64,000 bases of DNA from Phymorhynchus buccinoides. Taxonomy: Eukaryota > Mollusca > Gastropoda > Neogastropoda > Raphitomidae. The stretch's first letter is position 1. Each line of letters opens with the position of its first letter. Below, one piece after another: positions 45,177 to 54,200 of this stretch. Position numbers and translations under genes: made by a program. The notes under the pieces are model-generated. The model was given only the letters and a program-made list of their open reading frames with translations, did not search any database and was not told the origin of the DNA. Where the stretch lies: the NCBI GenBank assembly GCA_017654935.2, contig CM065698.1:39346739-39410738 (forward strand), read 5' to 3'.

Positions 45177-48100
45177 ACAGACACACAACCGAACATGTAC
45201 GATACTATAGACTCACTTTGTTTTAAAAAACGACGTGAGCCAAAAAGCAATAGATTTTGCCTACCTTTGCTGAAAGCAACACAAAAATATAAATTATGCT
45301 AATACAGCATGAGTCTTTAAAGATCTAAAACTTATTAAACTGGGATTTGAATCTATTAAGTGTGAAAACCAGTTTTGATAGCTATGATGAAGCTAAAGAA
45401 TAGGCTGAAAATGTGGCTGGAAACAGATTGATAACACTGATCATATTATTAAAAGGCAAGTGTGTGTCCGTGTGTGTGTGTGGAACACAGAACGGGCCTT
45501 ATAACTCCGCCGTTTTTCGACCGAATCGCTTCAAATTTGCTATGAGCCCTAACGTGGCGATGGCAACGGCAACCAAGGCGGCCGTGTCATTTGTGGGTTT
45601 GGCAAATGCGCGAAACGCGTATCCACAGGGCCTCTCAGCGCCCGTATCTCCGGAATTTCTGGACGGATTGCCTTCAAATTTGGAAGGTAGATGACCGGGG
45701 ACAGTGACTATCTGTGTGCCAAACTCGATTTATAAACGCGCGCGATATGTGCCGCTTCGGTGGCGGGGTGGGTTTTTGGGGGGGGGGGGGGGGGGGGGGC
45801 GCGGTGCGGGGTGGAACCGGATGAGAGAAGAAGATGGAAGGAGGGCGAGAGACAAAAGTAATAATATAATATTTTGCGGACCCAGCAAAACCAGTACTCA
45901 GTGTTACCGGTACTTGACATTATAGGTACTAGGCGTTACCGGTACTCAGCGTTACCGGTACTTGGTGTTACCGGTACTGGGCATTACCGGTACCCGGCGT
46001 TGCGCTAGTAAACATAAAATTGGAACAATGCACATACAAGCTGTATCAGTCTAAGCCGCATGGACCGAAGTTAAGGAAAAAAAAGTAGCGGCTTATAGTC
46101 CGCATTTTACGGTATGTGTTTTGTTGTTGTTGTTGACATACTCTGGCTAAAAGACTCCAGGGATCATCTCAATGGCCGAATCACTTTAGCACTGTGGTAC
46201 TATTGCATCAGCTAGGGATGATAACACTACGTGTGACCGTTTTTTATTACCCCACCACATGGGCAGCCACACTCCGTCTTCGGGGAGTATGTGTTTTTGA
46301 TTTTTCAACATTTTATTTTCCTAGATGTCTTTTAAGGTAAAGGTGTCCCATAGCCTATCAGCCGTAGGGGCAGTGAACTGTTAAAGGTTCTTCCTGTCAT
46401 GGGCACGGCATCATGGAAGGCGGAGCCCATCCCTCTCCTTCCGCCATCTTTTAACCTTCCCTGAATGAATCAAGTACCCATTCATTGCTGGGTGGACAGA
46501 GAGGGTTTTCGGGCCAGAAAAATCCGACTCAAAGCTGGACTCGAACCCATGACCTTCCGCACCGCAGCAGAGCGCTCTAACCACTCGACCACAGGCTCCT
46601 CGATTTCTTTTAGACCTTGCATTGATGATGCAATTATTGGATAAATATTTGTCTATCGATTATCCTTTCCAGTCATATCCAACCCTCCGTCATAGCAAAG
46701 GATCGTTCAATAGACGATTTTCGGAAAAAAATAGGGGAGAGCACTTCGTGAACGTTAGAGTTGTTTACCTCCATTACTCGGTCAAATGCCATTGCAACAA
46801 TGGCGTCAAAGCTTGAAACCGCAGGATGCGAGTCAGCGACTTGCAAACATTTTTTAAAGAAAATTTAGGGGTGGCCAGTGACCACAAACTGATAAAACTT
46901 GCGAAATGTAACGTAAAAAATATAAATGACATAATTTTTAGAATGACGCACGGTTTTCTAAGTGCTGTTATGTCTGCTCAAACACACGAGTCAATCCAAG
47001 GCTACGAGAGCTGATGGTAGAGTGGCTTCCCCTGTTTGACCTATTGAATTAGGCAAGATCACTCCCACACACATCATGAAATTACTCCCCTTAATTATTT
47101 CCCCCCAAAATTCCTATTTTCCGTTTCGTTCCAGTTATGGACTCACCGACTGCACAAGCAGAAGGTGACGCACACAGAGTTCTCTCCCCGTGATGACAAT
47201 CTGCTGGTCACTGCGTCCACCGACGCCACGGTCAAGGTGTGGGACCTGCGCCACCTGGCTGGACCCCGGAGCGCCCTCTGTGCCATGAAGCACGACAAAC
47301 CGGTCAACTCGGGTGAGAGAGTGATCGCCGCTAGCCTCTCTACCTGTCTGTTTTTTTTTTTTTTTTTACTGTGTTATTTTGATGTTGAGCTGCCAAGTGC
47401 ACACACATGTTTGTTTTGCCTTAAAATCTAGTTTTTGGTGTAGTTACTAATAGGAATTGTTAGGAAAATATTAAGGGGAGTAATTTCATGGTGTGTGGGA
47501 GTGATCTTGCCTAATTCAATCGGTCAAACAGGGGAAGTCACTCTACCATCAGCTCTTGTAGCCTATCGACTCGTGTGTTTGAGCAGACATACAGCACTTA
47601 GAACACCGTGTGTCTTTCTAAAAAATTGATGTCATTTATATTTTTACGTCACATTTTGCAAGTTTTATCAGTTTGTGGCCACTGGCCACCCGTAATGTTT
47701 CTAAAAAACATTTTTGCAAGCGCTGACTCGCATCCTGCGGTTTCAAGCTTCAACGCCATTGTTGCATTGTTACTATGGTATTTGACTGAGTAATGGAGGT
47801 AAACAACTCTAATTTTTCACAAAGTGCTCTCCCCTATTTTTTTCCGAAAATCATCTAATCGTCTAATTGGGTACCGTAGTTTTTTTTTACTATAAGGCGA
47901 AGCTTTTTTCTCAGGCTGAGACCCCTGCGCCTTATAACGTGACTAATTGTTGTTGCCTGTCTGTCGTTTCCGACAATGACTGCCAGATAGCAGAGGGGGC
48001 AGATACTATTCTGGCGGGCTGGGCAATAGTTAGTTTGTAGTGGAGATGCCTTGCCCAGGGTACATCCCCACTCTCTCGGGCCAAAGGGATTTGAGGACGA

Positions 48101-51100
48101 GAGTTGGCGATGGGGAAGGTCCCCAAAGGCCAACCCATCCATTTAGCTGCAGCACCAGAGCCGGTGCAAGGGCCCCCCTCGTTTGAGAGTCATAGTCTTC
48201 CACGAAAGACTAAGCTGTAGCATGATATTCCAATACTGTAGAATATCATTATAGTACAGCTCTCATTTACTATTGGCCCTTTCTACAGGCTAATGTCAAC
48301 CAGTGATAAAAGCCATTTGTGACTAGTAATATAGTCAGAAAATGGAATGTGTGTGTGTGTATGTGACTCTGTGTGTGTGTGTGTGTGACTGTGTGTGTGT
48401 GTGTGTAACTGTAAAAGTGAACATGTGTACGTACACCTGTGTGCATGTGTGTGTGTGTGAGTGTGTGTGTGTCACTGCCCTGAAATGTAATTCATGTACT
48501 CTGTTTATGTGTACCAATGGTTTTTATTTAGGCGTCATTTTTTTAACGAGCCTTAATCAATGTTGATTGGTGCAGATGTGTGATGTTTCACATGTGTCTT
48601 CATCAGGAGATAAACCATGTGGATTTTACTGTTCATCCTATAAATCCTGAATTAAATTGTTGAGGTGTGTGTGTGTGTGACTGTGTGTGTGAGTCAAGTC
48701 AAGTCAAGTCAATAAGCAAACATGCATGCTTTTTTTCATCAAGCCATCTAACAAAGACAAAATGCAAACTCACACTCACAATACACGAACCATATTGCTT
48801 ATTTACATAGAAAAAAGAAACACGGAACAGATAAATATTTACTGTAAACAATGGAAAGCTTATGAAAAGCAAAACGCGTGTGTGTGTGTGTGTCTTTAAA
48901 TGTGAGATAAGCGTTTATGACCACCCATAGCATTTTCTTGTGTTTGTTTCTTAAATGAAGCAAGAAAGTTGATCTGATGTGATGCTTGTTTGTCCAGCCT
49001 ATTTCAGTCGGACAGACGGCTGTCGTCTGCTGACCACGGACCAGTACAGTCAGATCAGGGTGTACCTCGCCCCTAGCTGGCATTTACAGCAAACCATAGA
49101 GCACCCACATCGCTTCTTTCAACACATCACACCTATTAAGGTGACATGAGTCGTTCCGGCCATATATGTCCGGAATTAATAGATAGCTGTCAATGTGATG
49201 CATTTGCTTCAAGAGAAGTAAATCTGTGCGCACACCATACCTAGGTCACTTTTAAACTCGCTTCGGTCCCTTAGACCACAATTTTGCCTCTGACTTTGCT
49301 TTTGTAGTGGTTTGTTGTGGGGAATCCAATCGGTGTAGAGTTTTTCTATATAAAGTCTATATATAAAATAGTCTGATCTACCACTTCCCTATGTCTAAAC
49401 CTGAAGTAAAAACCTGTTATCTTCTTTCATTTCTCTTTTTGTTTATGTATGTTTCGTTTGTGTGTATGGTTGGAGTGATTTGTGAGTTTTTTTAATAATT
49501 CAAAAACGTTGCGATGTGAAACTATTAAAGGGTATATCTGTCTTACTTCCAACTAGTTTTTTTCTTGGTTATAGCATCAGCCATCTTTTTATATCTGCTA
49601 CCTTAAAATCAAAGCTATAACATGTTACTTCTGTATCTGTATAGATCTGTCAGTAGCACGTACGTTGGCAGAAACCAGTTCTGGCATAAAAAGACAACGC
49701 ATAGTCTTTGCATAAGGCACTGTCCCTCCCCCATTGGGAGAAAAAGTAAATCAGCACAAAAATACATAAAGTTAACGTTAACTGGTTTTGTTTCTGAGGT
49801 TCACAAATACAGACATTGGACACAGAAAAGTGTTATAAACTTTTTAGCTGTACCTTTTTACCTCATGTCAGTTTTAAAACTCATTTTCCTGATAAGAGAT
49901 AATACAAAATCTCGAAAGTTTGAAAGCATTGGTGTTTTGTGGCTTTTTTGAAATCATAGTCATTTATAAGCAGTTTGTTTTCCTTCATTGACTCACAGGT
50001 GTAAACAAGTGAGCCTGTGGGATCTTGATATTTCTGTATGTGCATCTGTCTGTTTGTTTGTCTGTCTGTCCATCTGTGGTAAGCTTTAAAACTGGAATTT
50101 TCTCTGCATGTACACAACTTTTTAAATGTTCGAAATGAGCATACATCTAGATAAGTAAGTCAGGTTTTTTGGGTGCAATTATGGTTTATGCCATGAAATA
50201 AATCAGCAAATGACAGAAAGAGGCAATGTTTTGGATTGGAGGCTACCCCCCTTTTGTATAAATAGTTCCCCCACATTCTGGAAGTTCTCTGCTTGTAACT
50301 TCCTATCATCTGCCACTCTCTTTGACTCAGCCTTTTCCCTTTGCTTGCTGACATCTACTATCTTTCTGCCTTTCCGTTCCATTCTCCTGCCTTTTTTCAC
50401 ATAAATACCTTCTCAACAAACTCCAAAGACCAGCCGCAAGTCGGACTTGCTGGGCCTAACTGTTTCTTAGTTAGGCGCATAATGGCAGCATGACGCATCT
50501 GCGCTCATAATTGACAGGAACCTGTCTGAGCGATCGAAGAAGAAGATTGGAGGCTTACTTCTAGCTAGTGCACTCACGTTTAATTCCATTGATAGGGTTG
50601 GGCTTTATCCAAATATGACAAGTCTTGGCCGTTCTTTATTTCTCAAAATCAAGAGTGATAGATCAGTGAATAACATACTGATTTTCAAGCCTTATATTAT
50701 ACTAATTTATAGTGATATAATTAATCTTCAAAGATGGTTAAAACAATACCAGCAGTGAAAGCGTTTATTATTTTATTTTGGTTGCGAATGACTGTTGCAG
50801 GCGACATGGCATCCTCTGCAGGACTTGATCGTCGTGGGCCGCTACCCGTGCAAGGACTTTCCTGGCTACACTGAGAACGAGCGACGCACCATTGACGTCA
50901 TCGATGCCGACACAGGGAAAACGGTGTGTCAGCTGCACGATCCGTCTGCTCCTGGGATCGTGTCGGTAAGTCACACTGACGGCACACTGACGGCACACAC
51001 TTTAAGTATGTGGCTTGTCAGTGTGTTATGTCATTGGTCTTTTTTTTCATTCATTATTCTAACGTTCAATCATAGCTCTGTTACAGTATTTTACAGACTG

Positions 51101-51174
51101 AAAGGCGATACTTTTTCCCCAGACTGAGACCCCTTCACTTTATAATAGGACTAATAAAATCTAAATTGTAAAAT

Positions 51175-51213
<39 letters not shown>

Positions 51214-54200
51214 GCCTTATAGTTCCACTGAACTCCACCGAAGTGACTCAGCAGAAGTGCAGTGTCTCCTCGGTTGGTTGCCTCCTGACGGCCCAGAAGT
51301 GCAGTGTCTCCTCGGTTGGTTGCCTCCTGACGGCCTAACATAGATTCGCTCCCCTTGGACTACTGGTCTCGGATTCTGCGACTTGAACAAACCGGGGTGT
51401 AGCTGCGAATTGGGATTCGGAATGAGCGGCGTGGGAGCAACGCCACTGTACGGCCCAGAAGATGGGACAGCAAAAAAAATAAAAAAAATACAGTAATTAA
51501 AGACTGAATTAGTGAGGCTAGGAGAGAAGAAAATGAAATGTAAAAAGTTGGATAACTCTTCATTAAAGGCACATACGGTAGGTGGATTTGGTGGGAGAGT
51601 TGTGTGCCTTTAATGGTGAGATATCCACATTTGTTTGTTGTTTTTTGCTTTGAGGATTGAAGTTACTATATGTTTTGGACTATAAGGTACAGACCTCCAA
51701 AGTTTACACAAAATTCAGATTTTGTTATTATACTTTCTTATTATATAATTATTCTTATTCATAATATAAGGCGCAGGGGTCTTATTCTTGGGGAAAAGTA
51801 TCGCCTTATATAGTCAGTAAAATGCTCTTTGCCGCAATTACATATCTGTATTGTTAAAAATTCAGGACTTTCCTGGTGTTGCACTGCCTCCGGGCATTGC
51901 CTCCAGGATCGTTCCCACCATCTTTATATCTACTAATGTCCCATATGTGTCTGTTCCAGACCGGAGGACGTTAAGCAGAATTTAATTCATTCAGTAAAAT
52001 GCTTGAGTTTTTTTTTAATTGATTTTCTTAAATGTTGATATTGAATATCATTTTTAGCAGTTGCTTGTTTGTTTCGAACAATGTCCTGTTTTTTTTTATA
52101 TCTTCTAAGCTTTGTTGTCCTGATCCAGCGGGAAAATAATCTACTCTTGGCTTCATAGTCAAAGTTTTCTCTGTGTGTGAGCCTCTCTTAGTTTGTTGGC
52201 AAAATTAATATAACAGGGCCGTATATCTGCAGTTGTGCTTGAATTTTGATGCACTGTTATTCTGTGTGTGTGTAGGTATTAGGTACTTTATAGTCACAGA
52301 GGCGTCTCTGTGAAATAGACGATTTTCGGAAAGAACTAGGGGAGAGCACTTCGTGAAAATTAGAGTTGTTTACCTCCATTACTCAGTCAAATACCATAGC
52401 AACAATGGCGTCGAAGCTTGAAACCACAGGATGCGAGTCAGCAACTTGCAAACATTTGTTTAGAAAAATTAGGGGTGGCCAGTGGCCACAAACTGATAAA
52501 ACTTGCAAAATGTGACGTAAAAATATAAATGACATAAATTTTTAGACTGACGCACGGTGTTCTAAGTGCTGTATGTCTGCTCAAACACTTGAGTCGATAG
52601 GCTACGAGAGCTGATGGTAGAGTGACTTCCCCTGTTTGACCGATTGAATTAGGCAAGATCACTCCCACACACCATGAAATTACTCCCCTTAATTATTTCC
52701 GAGCAATTCCTATTCGGGTTGCTCCCACCTGGAGAGCGCGTTGTTTTGTTTTGCATGCAATTTTTGTAACTGATAAGGAAGGAAAGGGGAGGGTGGTAGT
52801 GGTAAGCTTTGACCAAATGACAACTTTTTTGTTGCCACTGGGTTTAACGTATGCTAAGTGCATGGGCACACGGAACCTCGGTTTATCATCTCATCCGAAA
52901 GACTCCACGTTCATGCCATAAGGCCTTGTGCAAAGTGAGAGAAAAAATCCCCTGTACCCAGGTTCGAACTCAGGTTTTCTTAACACGAGGCGAATGCATT
53001 ACCACTGTGCCACTCTACACTCTCTGTGTGTGTGTGTGTGTGTGTGTGCGTGTGTGTGTGTGCATTCATGCATTTGATAAATGCAATTTTTGAGTGTACT
53101 TATGATACTAATGAATCAATCATGTTCCTTTTAGCTGAACAAGTTCAACGACAGGGGAGACTCCTTAGTGTCTGGAATGGGTGAGTGATTTGGTTTGTTT
53201 TAGATTTTCCCAACCTTTATATTTTCGTTTTTGTTTTTTCTTTTATTGATATTTTCAATACTTTTGCGAGCATATTTTGGAAAAGAAAATGATGGTAGTT
53301 TTTTTCCAGCTTTGGTTGCTGTATATGTTTTTGAATAGGAAATGTTCGTAAGTAATTAAGGTGAGTAATCTCATGGTGTGTGAGAGTGATCTTGCTTGGC
53401 AGAGTGGGACAAACAGCAGGCATCAGAATTGTCAGAGGATCAGCTAATTTCAGAGAATTGAGAATTTCTGACAGGATTGGCCTCTTCTGTCAGAAGTTTT
53501 GACTTTTTATTTAGAGATATCTTTTCTGTTAAATAGCATTTTATAGTGATTTCTCACTGCATACAGCCTTTTTGGTCATGTTGGAAACTCATTTCAGTGT
53601 TGTCCCTCTACAGTCTGGGGCCTTGATGGCCTTTTTACCGCGGTTTTCAGAGGATTGGACTTCAGACCATCCTGATGCCTGAACAGGAAGTTACACTATC
53701 TTCATTAGCCCTCGCCTCATGATGCCCTTGTTTTGCATGCGGTCACCATTTCAGGAATGGGAAGACTCAGAGAACGTTGAGAACGTGTCATTTCAGGATT
53801 GAGAAAATGTTTTACCGTATTTCACAGACTAAAAGATGCTACTTTTGTTGTTGTTACCAGACTGAGGGCCCTGTGCTTTATAATGTGACTGGTAAAATAG
53901 TAAAAAATGATAATGACAATATCGGATTAAAAACAAGCGCGAAATCGCAATAGTTTGTGGCACGCGGTCTATTTTTACCACTCCAATCATGAGTTACCTC
54001 CCCTGGCTTTTCAATAATTTTAATCTGTAAACCAGAATGTTATCTCTGCACCATTTCGTAACTTTTTATATCTTTTGGAAAACATTCAAAACTATGTATC
54101 CTACTTATACTCATCAAAAGAAGCACCGCATACTCGTCGTGTCTGTTGTAGTGTCTGTATTACATATGTTTATTATTTTGTACACTTTTAAAATACATCA

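Larger units (their letters stand above)
43397..46114. mobile_element. large inverted-terminus element with internal insertions
   Basis: TACCGTAAAA with 'actataaggcgcacc' and 'tataagccgcag' at the left, and 'gcggcttatagtcc' with TTTTACGGTA at the right. TGTGT-type flanks lie on both sides. Related fragments (ccttataa..., accgtattt...) are at 47875, 51090, 53815, 54330 and 56105. The interior holds a duplication (44729-45110), a family H copy and the GC-rich repeat. No transposase frame was found. Confidence 0.55.
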
